DNA of 36,695 nucleotides from Deltaproteobacteria bacterium. Lineage in GTDB: Bacteria; Myxococcota; Myxococcia; Myxococcales; 40CM-4-68-19. This document shows positions 31,337-36,695 of the stretch, piece after piece. The notes under the pieces were generated by a model, which was given only the letters and a program-made list of their open reading frames with translations, searched no databases and was not told the origin of the DNA. The position numbers were made by a program, and so were the translations under genes. Location of the stretch: NCBI GenBank assembly GCA_005879315.1, contig VBLC01000068.1, positions 1-36,695 on the forward strand, given 5' to 3'. Numbering within the stretch: the stretch's first letter is position 1; every line of letters begins with the position of its first letter.

Positions 31337-32305
31337 TCATTCGTCCGCCGGCAGCGCTTCGATCACCGGCTCGGCCTGGAGCAACGGCGGCGGCTGGATG
31401 AGCCCTTCTGCATCGGCGACGAGCGCGGCGAGCGCGGCCTGCCGCCCGACCTCGAGCCAGGCAAAGACAGCGGCCCCGGCCAGCCCCACCGCCAGCCGCG
31501 GGGCCAGCGCGAGGAGCTCCGCGTCTGGATCGAAGAAGGCTGCGCTGGAGATTGCCCCGGTGATGGCGCCGGCGGCGGTCGCCACCACCAGCTCGAGGAG
31601 AAGGAAGGCCAGCGCGATGGCGAGACAGGCCCCGAGCCTCGCGCCGAGGAGCGAGGCGGCGCGCGCGAACGCCGCCGAGACGCTGTCGCCGAAGGCTGCC
31701 GCGCGGACCAGGACGAGCCGGGCGAGAAGATCGACGGCGATGGCGCCGACGATGGCGGCCGCTCCCACCAGCGCCACTCCGGCGAGCATCGCCGCCGAGC
31801 GCCGCGCCGCAAAGGCCGGTAGCGCTGCAACGAGCGCCGCGGCACAGGCGAGCCCGAACAAGAGCGCGAGAGCTTGCCCGAGAGCGCCCGCGAGCAGCAC
31901 GCGACTGAAACCGCGCGCGGCGAGCTGGGCGAAATGTCCCGGCGGCGGGCGCGCGTCCATCTCGGCGTCGGCGGCGAGCAGCGGCAGCGCGCCCGACCAG
32001 AACAGCATCCCCAGAGCGAAGCTGACGACCAGGGCGGCCACGAGCGCGCCGAGCGTCGGCCACCGCAAGAGGTCGACAGCCCGCAGCGCGCCGCGCAGCC
32101 CTTTCCACTGCAAGGCCCCCGCGAAGAGCAGCCCGCCCAGGAGGAAGGGCATGAGCGCGAGGAGATTTCCCAGCTGATCGATCAGCGCCTTGCCGAAGGC
32201 CAACTCCGGGTTCCGCGAAGCGGCCCGTAGTCCCAGCCGCACTGCCTGGTTCGCCCGGAGCACCGGCGCGGCTATACGACGGAGCTGAAAACTTGACCAG
32301 CGCAC
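31337..32305 (-). CDS. Multi-pass membrane protein, unknown function
   Basis: Up to 322 residues, Ala/Leu-rich, with about six predicted transmembrane helices (GNLLALMPFLLGGLLFAGAL, LGALVAALVVSFALGMLFWSG, LLAGALGQALALLFGLACAAA, MLAGVALVGAAAIVGAIAVDLL, LGACLAIALAFLLLELVVATA and a last one near RLAVGLAGAAVFAWLEV). No cysteine-rich or catalytic motif is visible. The GTG at 32305 lies inside the lexA promoter (32293-32321), only 24 bp from the lexA start. A second GTG at 32263 (giving VLRANQAVRLG) would leave room for a divergent promoter, and I think it is at least as likely. The gene converges on the histidine kinase with a one-base gap. I do not recognise the family. Confidence 0.7.
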   Translation of the reverse strand: MRWSSFQLRRIAAPVLRANQAVRLGLRAASRNPELAFGKALIDQLGNLLALMPFLLGGLLFAGALQWKGLRGALRAVDLLRWPTLGALVAALVVSFALGMLFWSGALPLLAADAEMDARPPPGHFAQLAARGFSRVLLAGALGQALALLFGLACAAALVAALPAFAARRSAAMLAGVALVGAAAIVGAIAVDLLARLVLVRAAAFGDSVSAAFARAASLLGARLGACLAIALAFLLLELVVATAAGAITGAISSAAFFDPDAELLALAPRLAVGLAGAAVFAWLEVGRQAALAALVADAEGLIQPPPLLQAEPVIEALPADE

Positions 32306-32321
32306 AGCCGTTCAGTACCCT
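32293..32321 (+). promoter_or_regulatory. lexA promoter TTGACC-17-TACCCT
   Basis: -35 TTGACC (32293-32298), a 17-bp spacer and -10 TACCCT (32316-32321), followed by 8 nt and the lexA ATG. No Shine-Dalgarno intervenes, so the lexA mRNA is probably leaderless. Confidence 0.65.
32300..32316 (+). promoter_or_regulatory. Putative LexA operator in the lexA promoter
   Basis: GCGCACAGCCGTTCAGT occupies the promoter spacer. It contains the GTTCAG core and matches 13 of 17 positions of the Myxococcus-type consensus as I remember it. GTTCAG-TACC recurs as GTTCAGGTACC at 20975-20985. The location fits autorepression. Confidence 0.45.
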
Positions 32322-32329
32322 TCGCCACC

Positions 32330-32998
32330 ATGACCGAGCTGCTGACCGAGCGACAGGAAAAGATTCTCTCCTTCATCAAGAAGAGCATCCAGGATCAAGG
32401 GTACCCGCCCACCATCCGCGAGATCGGTGAGCACTTCGGCATCCGCTCCACCAACGGCGTGAACGATCATTTGAAGGCGCTGGAACGAAAGGGTTACCTG
32501 TTGCGCGGCGAGCTCAAGAGCCGTGCCCTCAGCGTCATCGACGGCGGCCGCAGCGGCGCTTTGCCGGCGCGCTTCCCCAAGACCGTGCGGCTGGGCGGCG
32601 AGATCGCCGAGATTCCGGTGATCGGAAAGGTGGCGGCCGGCGCGCCCATCCTCGCGCAGGAAAACATCACCGATCACGTCCGCATCGACAGCATGCTTCT
32701 CGGCGACAGCGGCCGGAAGGTGTTCGCCCTGAAGGTGAGCGGCGATTCGATGATCGGCGACGGCATCTTCGATGGCGACTACATCTTCGTGCGCAAGCAG
32801 CTGCAGGCGAGCCCCGGCGAGATCGTCGTCGCGATGATCGAGGATGAAGCGACCGTGAAGCGGTTCTATCCGGAGGGCGATCGCATCCGCTTCCAGCCGA
32901 GCAATCCGCGCCTCAAGCCAATCTACGTCAGCCGCGAGCAGTTCCGCGAGACGCAGATCATCGGCCTGGTGGTGGGCGTCTATCGCCGGATGCAGTGA
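32330..32998 (+). CDS. lexA: SOS repressor LexA
   Basis: 222 residues. The N-terminal winged helix-turn-helix (YPPTIREIGEHFGIRSTNGVNDHLKALERKGYL, about 25-57) binds SOS boxes. The C-terminal S24 peptidase domain has the self-cleavage bond A103-G104 (KVAAGAPI), nucleophile S140 (SGDSMIGDGI) and general base K177 (EATVKRFY). RecA-ssDNA filaments stimulate cleavage and release the DNA-damage response. The ATG at 32330 follows a consensus-like promoter with a LexA-box core in its spacer. No recA, dnaE2 or imuB gene is in the window. Confidence 0.97.
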   Translation: MTELLTERQEKILSFIKKSIQDQGYPPTIREIGEHFGIRSTNGVNDHLKALERKGYLLRGELKSRALSVIDGGRSGALPARFPKTVRLGGEIAEIPVIGKVAAGAPILAQENITDHVRIDSMLLGDSGRKVFALKVSGDSMIGDGIFDGDYIFVRKQLQASPGEIVVAMIEDEATVKRFYPEGDRIRFQPSNPRLKPIYVSREQFRETQIIGLVVGVYRRMQ

Positions 32999-33044
32999 GG
33001 CGATCGACCGCTTGTCGGAAACTTTGCATCTCGAGGGGTTGAGC

Positions 33045-33050
33045 TACAGT
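33045..33050 (+). promoter_or_regulatory. Candidate leaderless -10 element TACAGT
   Basis: TACAGT is followed by 8 nt (TTTCATCA) and the GTG at 33059. The upstream hexamer TTTGCA at 33023-33028 has a 16-bp spacing. Confidence 0.5.
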
Positions 33051-33058
33051 TTTCATCA

Positions 33059-33271
33059 GTGGAGCTCTGGACCGTTTACGACCGCCCGCGCGACTTCCCC
33101 CAACACTGTGCGGTGCGCAAGGTCCTCGTCGAGGAAGACGGCCTCGAGCCCGCCGACTGGCATCTCTTCCGATCGCTGCAGGAGGCGCGCGCCGCCCTCG
33201 CAAGGCGCGGCCTGATTCCGGTGCCGCGCGGCGTGCGCGACGATCCAGCCCTGGTCGAGACCTGGCTGTAG
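33059..33271 (+). CDS. Small conserved hypothetical protein (VYDRPRDFP family)
   Basis: 70 residues from a GTG. The opening ELWTVYDRPRDFPQHCAVRKVLV and the ending RGLIPVPRGVRDDPALVETWL match a small uncharacterised protein type that I recall from proteobacterial genomes (VYDxPRDFP at the start, DDPxxVExWL at the end). A middle helix LQEARAALARRG links them. There is no signal peptide or membrane helix, and one cysteine. Function unknown. TACAGT 8 nt before the start suggests a leaderless transcript of its own. It lies 60 bp after lexA and converges on the 61-aa gene at 33329. Confidence 0.75.
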   Translation: MELWTVYDRPRDFPQHCAVRKVLVEEDGLEPADWHLFRSLQEARAALARRGLIPVPRGVRDDPALVETWL

Positions 33272-33328
33272 CGGCACGATCTCAGAGGTTACGAACGAAT
33301 CCGTAGACCGTGAACAGGCGTCCGGCGA

Positions 33329-33514
33329 TCACTTTTCCGGCAAGGGATCGACTTCGTTGCCGGTCTGCGATCCTTGCGACTGATCGAGCGAGCCCCGGTC
33401 GTTGTCGGCCTGGTTCAGGTTCGGGTCGCGGATCAGCCGCCGGCGTGCGGGCGGCGCCTGCTGCACGTCGGTGTCCTTGAGCACGTCCTTGAGCGCGTCC
33501 TTCTTCCTCTTCAT
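33329..33514 (-). CDS. Small disordered hypothetical protein, 61 aa
   Basis: 61 residues from the ATG at 33514 (MKRKKDALKDVLKDTDVQQA). It is hydrophilic and rich in Asp, Asn, Gln, Lys and Arg, with no cysteine or aromatic residues, and ends QTGNEVDPLPEK; such a composition is unlike antiphase translation of GC-rich DNA, which gives Arg/Ala/Pro runs. No Shine-Dalgarno precedes it. A longer in-frame form to 33634 has an arginine-rich, shadow-like N-terminus, so I rejected it. No family recognised; it may be an intrinsically disordered stress-type protein. Confidence 0.5.
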   Translation of the reverse strand: MKRKKDALKDVLKDTDVQQAPPARRRLIRDPNLNQADNDRGSLDQSQGSQTGNEVDPLPEK

Positions 33515-33844
33515 GCCAGAGAAGGTACGTCGCCGGGGGCGCCAAAGCGGTCGGGCTTGCGCTCCGCGCAGCGCCCGGGGAGCGGCGGCTGACCGGCAGC
33601 ATCTGAAACCGGCCGCGCTTCGTAAAGTAGTCAACGCGACTGGGCGGACTCACCTCGCGTCAGGGGCGCGGACCCGGGCGCGTTATGTCATCTGCTATGT
33701 GCTGCCGAGCAAAGCGCCACCGAGGCTGGAGATTTGCCGGGGTAGGCGCAATACGCTGTAGCAGCGCGTGTTTTTCACCTTTGCTCCCTAGCGGTCAGTC
33801 TCGCATGGGGGTCAAACTCCGCTGTACTTGTAACGGAGGCTTCA
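33515..33844. other. Intergenic region upstream of the collagen-like gene
   Basis: 330 bp between divergent genes, visibly less GC-rich than its surroundings. Frames through it translate to Arg/Ala-rich shadows. It contains a short hairpin plus T-run (33754-33775) on the + strand and GGAGG at 33835-33839 that serves the next gene. A small RNA ending at the hairpin is possible, but no promoter for it is obvious. Confidence 0.4.
33754..33775 (+). terminator. Short hairpin followed by TTTTT
   Basis: CGCTG-TAG-CAGCG (33754-33766) is a perfect 5-bp stem, followed after CGTG by TTTTT (33771-33775). It could end a transcript in the intergenic region or act as a leader attenuator for the gene at 33845. 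The stem is short. Confidence 0.4.
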
Positions 33845-35011
33845 ATGACCGCCCGCTATGGACTGTCCCTCGCCGCCCTGCTTCTCGCTGCCGCTGCTCG
33901 CGCCGATGACGGGCGCACCGCACCGCACATCTCGATGGTGAGCCCGCAAGGGACGGACCTGGTCATCGAGGGTGTCGGATTCGGCACAGCTGACATCCCG
34001 CGCATCTTCCTGGGCGACAAGGAACTCTCGGTTCAGCTGGGCAATACCGACACGACGATCGTGGCCACGCTGCCCGATGCGCTCGTGCCGGGATCGTACT
34101 CGCTACTGGCCATGATGTGGTACGGCGCGCAAGGCTCGGATCTGGCGGCGCAGCCGTTTGGTCGGATTCGGCTCGATCGTACCGAGGTCAAAAGCATGGA
34201 CCGCCACCCCAGGTACGCGACGTTCGAAGTCGCGCTCGGCGTGACGGGTCCCAAGGGTCCTAGCGGACTCGCAGGCTCGGTCGGTCCCGCCGGCCCGAAG
34301 GGAGATGTCGGCCCGAAGGGAGACGCCGGCCCTGCTGGTCCCGCCGGCCCTGCTGGTCCCGCCGGCCCTGCCGGCGCTGCCGGTCCCGCCGGCCCTGCTG
34401 GTCCCGCTGGCGCTGTTGGTCCCGCCGGCGCTGCTGGTCCCGCCGGCCCTGCTGGTCCCGCCGGCCCTGCCGGTCCCACCGGTCCTGCCGGCCCCGCCGG
34501 TTCCGCCGGCCCTGCTGGCCCGACCGGACCCGCAGGCAGCCCAGGCGCGCAGGGCCCGCAAGGTCCTGCTGGCGTGGGCCCCGCTGGCGCCGTCGTGTTC
34601 TTCAATCTCACCGCCTGTCCTGACGGCTGGGCCGCCTTCGCTCCCGCTCAAGGTCGCGGATTGGTCGGCGCGCCTGCGGGCGGCAAGGTGGGCGGCACGG
34701 TCGGCACTGCTCTCGCCGACCTCGAGGAGCGCCAGCACAGCCACGTCGCGGCCAGCCACTCCCACGGCTACAACGGCACCTTTACCACCTCGCGCGCGGG
34801 CCTCCTCGACAAGATGGGCTACACATGCTGCGGCTACGACAACGGCTACTACGTCGAGGACACCATGAGCGACGAGACCCGTGGCTCCCAGCACAACCAT
34901 TCCGTCACCATCAGCGGAACGACGGCGGCTTCGGGGGCGGCGCCAACCTCGTCGGCGTCCACCAGCGACTCGATGCCGTACCTGCAGCTCCTCGCCTGCC
35001 AGAAGCTCTAG
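33845..35011 (+). CDS. Secreted collagen-like protein with IPT-like N-terminus and collar-like C-terminus
   Basis: 388 residues; GGAGG lies 5 nt before the ATG. Signal peptide 1-20 ([14 protein letters not shown]). Residues 26-110 look like an IPT/TIG beta-sandwich ([50 protein letters not shown]). A collagen-like Gly-x-y region of about 37 triplets (132-242, mostly GPA with GPK/GDA at its start) follows. The C-terminal domain (245-388) reads [24 protein letters not shown], then [23 protein letters not shown] and [12 protein letters not shown], resembling tail-collar-like domains that trimerise phage and surface fibres. I infer a trimeric surface or outer-membrane fibre. No other phage gene is nearby. 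Confidence 0.88.
   Translation: MTARYGLSLAALLLAAAARADDGRTAPHISMVSPQGTDLVIEGVGFGTADIPRIFLGDKELSVQLGNTDTTIVATLPDALVPGSYSLLAMMWYGAQGSDLAAQPFGRIRLDRTEVKSMDRHPRYATFEVALGVTGPKGPSGLAGSVGPAGPKGDVGPKGDAGPAGPAGPAGPAGPAGAAGPAGPAGPAGAVGPAGAAGPAGPAGPAGPAGPTGPAGPAGSAGPAGPTGPAGSPGAQGPQGPAGVGPAGAVVFFNLTACPDGWAAFAPAQGRGLVGAPAGGKVGGTVGTALADLEERQHSHVAASHSHGYNGTFTTSRAGLLDKMGYTCCGYDNGYYVEDTMSDETRGSQHNHSVTISGTTAASGAAPTSSASTSDSMPYLQLLACQKL
34238..34570 (+). repeat. Collagen-coding tandem repeat
   Basis: Near-identical 9- and 18-bp units such as GGTCCCGCCGGCCCTGCT encode Gly-Pro-Ala triplets. The low-complexity tract is prone to length change by slippage. Confidence 0.85.
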
Positions 35012-35046
35012 GCGCGCGGTTCGAAGGGCAGCAGGTCTGCGGAGAA

Positions 35047-35076
35047 GCGCCCTCTGGTTGCGACGCCAGAGGGCGC
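35047..35076 (+). terminator. Perfect 11-bp hairpin after the collagen-like gene
   Basis: GCGCCCTCTGG (35047-35057) and CCAGAGGGCGC (35066-35076) pair perfectly around an 8-nt loop, 35 bp after the stop. There is no T-run. It probably ends the upstream transcript and insulates the response regulator promoter. Confidence 0.65.
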
Positions 35077-35092
35077 CGTCGCGCCGAGGCGC

Positions 35093-35098
35093 TAGACT
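35093..35098 (+). promoter_or_regulatory. Candidate leaderless -10 element TAGACT
   Basis: TAGACT is followed by TCGAGA and the ATG at 35105; no Shine-Dalgarno. The same hexamer precedes the gene at 4754. Confidence 0.5.
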
Positions 35099-35104
35099 TC
35101 GAGA

Positions 35105-35470
35105 ATGCGCATTCTCGTGGTGGACGACGATGCATCCTCACGGAAGCTGCTGACGACTGCCTTCGAGGTAGAAGGATTCGAGGTCCGTGCCGTGGCCGAA
35201 GGCCTCGATGCGCTGGGTGCGCTCGCGAGCGAGAAGTGGAAGCCGGACGTCATGGTGCTCGACTACATGATGCCAAACTTCACCGGCGGAGACGTCCTCG
35301 ACGCGATGGATGCATTCCCCGGATTGCGCCAGGTCCCCGTCATCATCGCTTCGGCTTCGGACCAGCTGCCTCCGAAGGTGCTGACTCGGGCGAACCTCGT
35401 CATGAAGAAGCCGGTGAACATTGGCGAGCTGGTGGAAGCGGTCAAGAAGCTCGCGCCGGACAGCACGTAG
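35105..35470 (+). CDS. Single-domain response regulator (CheY-like)
   Basis: 121 residues, only a receiver domain. Acidic pocket D8/D9, phospho-acceptor D53 (VMVLDYMMPNFTG) and K102 (LVMKKPV) are present. The switch Thr/Ser position reads IASASD (S83 or S85). With no output domain, it should act through protein contacts or as a phosphorelay intermediate. No kinase is adjacent; the REC-PAS-HK gene at 29704 is the nearest candidate on the same strand. The ATG follows TAGACT by 6 nt, consistent with a leaderless transcript. Separated from the collagen-like gene by a strong hairpin. Confidence 0.93.
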   Translation: MRILVVDDDASSRKLLTTAFEVEGFEVRAVAEGLDALGALASEKWKPDVMVLDYMMPNFTGGDVLDAMDAFPGLRQVPVIIASASDQLPPKVLTRANLVMKKPVNIGELVEAVKKLAPDST

Positions 35471-35872
35471 TGTTCGCGAGGCGAGAAGTCGCGTTCATGT
35501 ACGGAACGGACCCGCAAGCTCGATCACGAGCCCGTGGACCGTATTCGAGCTACCTCGCATCGATGGCGGTGCCGCATTACGCGAAGAGACGGCCGAGCCA
35601 CGAGCCCGCCGCAAGAGCGAGCTCGCCAGAGGCTCGCGGTATTTTCGTTGGCCGGGTTTCCACATCGCAGTGTTCCCTGCAAGCGCAGAGGCCGAACCGC
35701 ACTGCAATGAGGACTTTCGCGGGCACTCCCGGCGCACATTGCCACGACCGCCACGCGATCGACTTACTGCACCGCTGACATCGGACCCGATTCATGCCCA
35801 CTGGTAGAGCAAGCCGCGAGCCAGCGCCGTCGCGAGCGGCACGTCTTCGGGGTCGAGGTATACTTCACGACG
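35471..35872. other. Intergenic region between two response regulators
   Basis: 402 bp without a convincing gene: all frames give short, shadow-like peptides. GCGAGC (35617-35622) and GCTCGC (35632-35637) form a 6-bp stem with a 9-nt loop followed by GGTATTTT, a weak terminator candidate. A TATACT near the end belongs to the next gene. Confidence 0.45.
35859..35864 (+). promoter_or_regulatory. Candidate leaderless -10 element TATACT
   Basis: TATACT, close to the sigma-70 consensus, is followed by 8 nt (TCACGACG) and the ATG at 35873. No Shine-Dalgarno and no clear -35. Confidence 0.55.
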
Positions 35873-36412
35873 ATGAAAGTCCTCGTCGCCGAAGACGATG
35901 CCGTCTCGCGGACCCTTCTGGGGAAGATTCTCCAGACGCTCGGGTACGAGCCGATCCTGACGGTGAACGGCCGCGAGGCGCTCGCGCGCATCCAGCGCGA
36001 GGAGATCGCTCTGCTCGTCACCGATTGGCAGATGCCCGACCTCGATGGCCCCGAGCTGTGCCGGAGGCTGCGCGTGCCTAGCCGCACGGCCTATACGTAC
36101 ATCATCCTGCTCACCGCGCTCTCGGGGAAGAGCCGTTACCTCGAGGGGCTGGAGGCGGGCGCGGACGATTTCATCACCAAGCCTGTCGACCCCGACGAGC
36201 TGGCGGCGCGACTCAAGGTGGGCCAGCGCATCATCGCGATGCAGAAGGAGCTCCGGCGGATGGAGGGATTGGTCTCCATCTGCGGCGTCTGCAAGAAGGT
36301 CCGCGACGGCCAGAGCTGGGTGCCAGTCGAAAGATACGTGGCCGGCCGGACGGCCACCTCGTTCTCGCACTCCCTCTGCCCGGAGTGTCTGGCGAAGCAG
36401 ATCGCGGACTGA
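35873..36412 (+). CDS. Response regulator with C-terminal Cys/His (zinc-type) domain
   Basis: 179 residues. The receiver domain (1-120) has D8/D9, phospho-acceptor D51 (LLVTDWQMPDLDG), T81 and K103 (FITKPVD). A short helix (IAMQKELRRMEGLV) leads to a compact C-terminal module: C137-x2-C140 (ICGVCKKVRDGQSWVPVERYV) and H166-x2-C169-x2-C172 (FSHSLCPEC). This ICxxCKKxRD...FSHxxCPEC module is recognisable at the end of many receiver, PAS and GGDEF proteins and probably binds a metal; its role is not established to my knowledge. The ATG follows TATACT by 8 nt. It converges on the next receiver gene with a 2-bp gap. Confidence 0.92.
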   Translation: MKVLVAEDDAVSRTLLGKILQTLGYEPILTVNGREALARIQREEIALLVTDWQMPDLDGPELCRRLRVPSRTAYTYIILLTALSGKSRYLEGLEAGADDFITKPVDPDELAARLKVGQRIIAMQKELRRMEGLVSICGVCKKVRDGQSWVPVERYVAGRTATSFSHSLCPECLAKQIAD

Positions 36413-36414
36413 TT

Positions 36415-36695
36415 TCAAGTCTGCGAGAGAAGATCCAGAACGCGCTGTCTCAGGACTTTGGGCGAGAAAGGCTTCTCCACGAAGGTGACCCCGACGGGCA
36501 ACGTTCCCCGCCTGGTGAGCTCGGTGTCGGAGTAGCCCGATGTGCAGATCACGGGCAAGTCGGGCCGGCTCGCTCGCACTCGCTCGATCAGCTCCGGTCC
36601 CGTCAGGCCCGGCATCGTCATGTCCGTCACCAGCAGTCCGATCGACTCCTCGTGCTCTTCCCAGAGCCGGATGGCCTCGTCGCCCCGGGCGGCGA
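36415..36695 (-). CDS. C-terminal receiver domain of a two-component protein (start outside window)
   Basis: The frame stays open to the window edge, so the N-terminus is missing. The visible 93 residues are most of a receiver domain: AIRLWEEHEESIGLLVTDMTMPGLTGPELIERVR (phospho-acceptor D in VTDMTMPG), DLPVICTSGYSDTE (switch Thr/Ser) and FVEKPFSPKVL (conserved Lys), ending LLSQT at the stop. A receiver reaching the very C-terminus with SGYSD and KPF motifs is typical of hybrid histidine kinases. The preceding kinase domain would lie beyond 36695. Confidence 0.85.
   Translation of the reverse strand, partial: AARGDEAIRLWEEHEESIGLLVTDMTMPGLTGPELIERVRASRPDLPVICTSGYSDTELTRRGTLPVGVTFVEKPFSPKVLRQRVLDLLSQT

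Noticed and set aside
34325-34505. Regularly repeated 18-bp units as a possible CRISPR or satellite
   Set aside because: The units are in frame, without spacers, and encode Gly-Pro-Ala triplets of a secreted protein.

Overview
The window is very GC-rich bacterial chromosome. It has many GTG starts, tight 1-4 bp gene overlaps (ATGA, GTGA) and no rRNA, tRNA, insertion sequence, prophage or CRISPR array that I can see. Gene content points to a deltaproteobacterial lineage of the myxobacterial type (Myxococcota): an ECF sigma/anti-sigma pair, tandem cNMP-binding proteins, a TonB-barrel-like DUF5916 protein, KGG stress repeats, HEAT-repeat lipoproteins, many receiver domains and a Myxococcus-like LexA box. 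This assignment is inference from content, not from a marker-gene tree.

Layout. 1-631: a truncated SDR dehydrogenase (-). 834-3447: an operon of ECF sigma factor, zinc-binding anti-sigma factor and an exported membrane protein that joins an STN-like domain to bactofilin-like repeats. 3459-5722: a sorbosone/PQQ-type dehydrogenase (-) divergent from a degenerate metallophosphoesterase lipoprotein (+). A giant imperfect hairpin (5726-5858) separates the latter from a TPR/double-cNMP protein (5862-7820, -). 7841-14522 is one long minus-strand gene train read in the order yciO, xerD, trpS, scpA, scpB, rluB, HEAT lipoprotein, mixing chromosome segregation and dimer resolution with translation functions. 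14648-16193 holds four KGG-repeat stress genes in tandem, interspersed with three copies of a small hairpin repeat. 16342-24534 (-): glnD, an N-acetylmuramoyl-L-alanine amidase, a 46-residue membrane peptide overlapping a zinc-ribbon gene, a cNMP/DUF1003 membrane protein and mutS. 24595-31335 (+): a DUF5916 outer-membrane protein, a UbiB-family kinase, a redoxin without peroxidatic cysteine and a REC-PAS-histidine kinase. 31337-32305 (-): a multi-pass membrane protein. 32330-36695: lexA, two small conserved or hypothetical genes, a collagen-like secreted protein, two response regulators and the end of a further receiver-containing protein (-).

How genes work together. The segregation/dimer-resolution genes (scpA, scpB, xerD) and DNA-repair genes (mutS, lexA) are housekeeping. 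The most interesting signals are regulatory. (i) At least eight genes that start their own transcript have a TAnnnT hexamer 6-8 nt before the start codon and no Shine-Dalgarno, suggesting widespread leaderless transcription; lexA is the clearest, with TTGACC-17-TACCCT. (ii) The zinc-ribbon/46-aa membrane-peptide pair has a near-perfect match to the Myxococcus LexA-box consensus as I remember it, plus a 9-bp hairpin that buries its Shine-Dalgarno. This makes it a candidate SOS-controlled, translation-gated small membrane protein module. (iii) The sigma/anti-sigma/STN-bactofilin trio looks like a cell-envelope signalling unit in which the sensor is an inner-membrane protein instead of a TonB receptor. 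(iv) The KGG cluster carries GNRA-capped hairpins between its genes.
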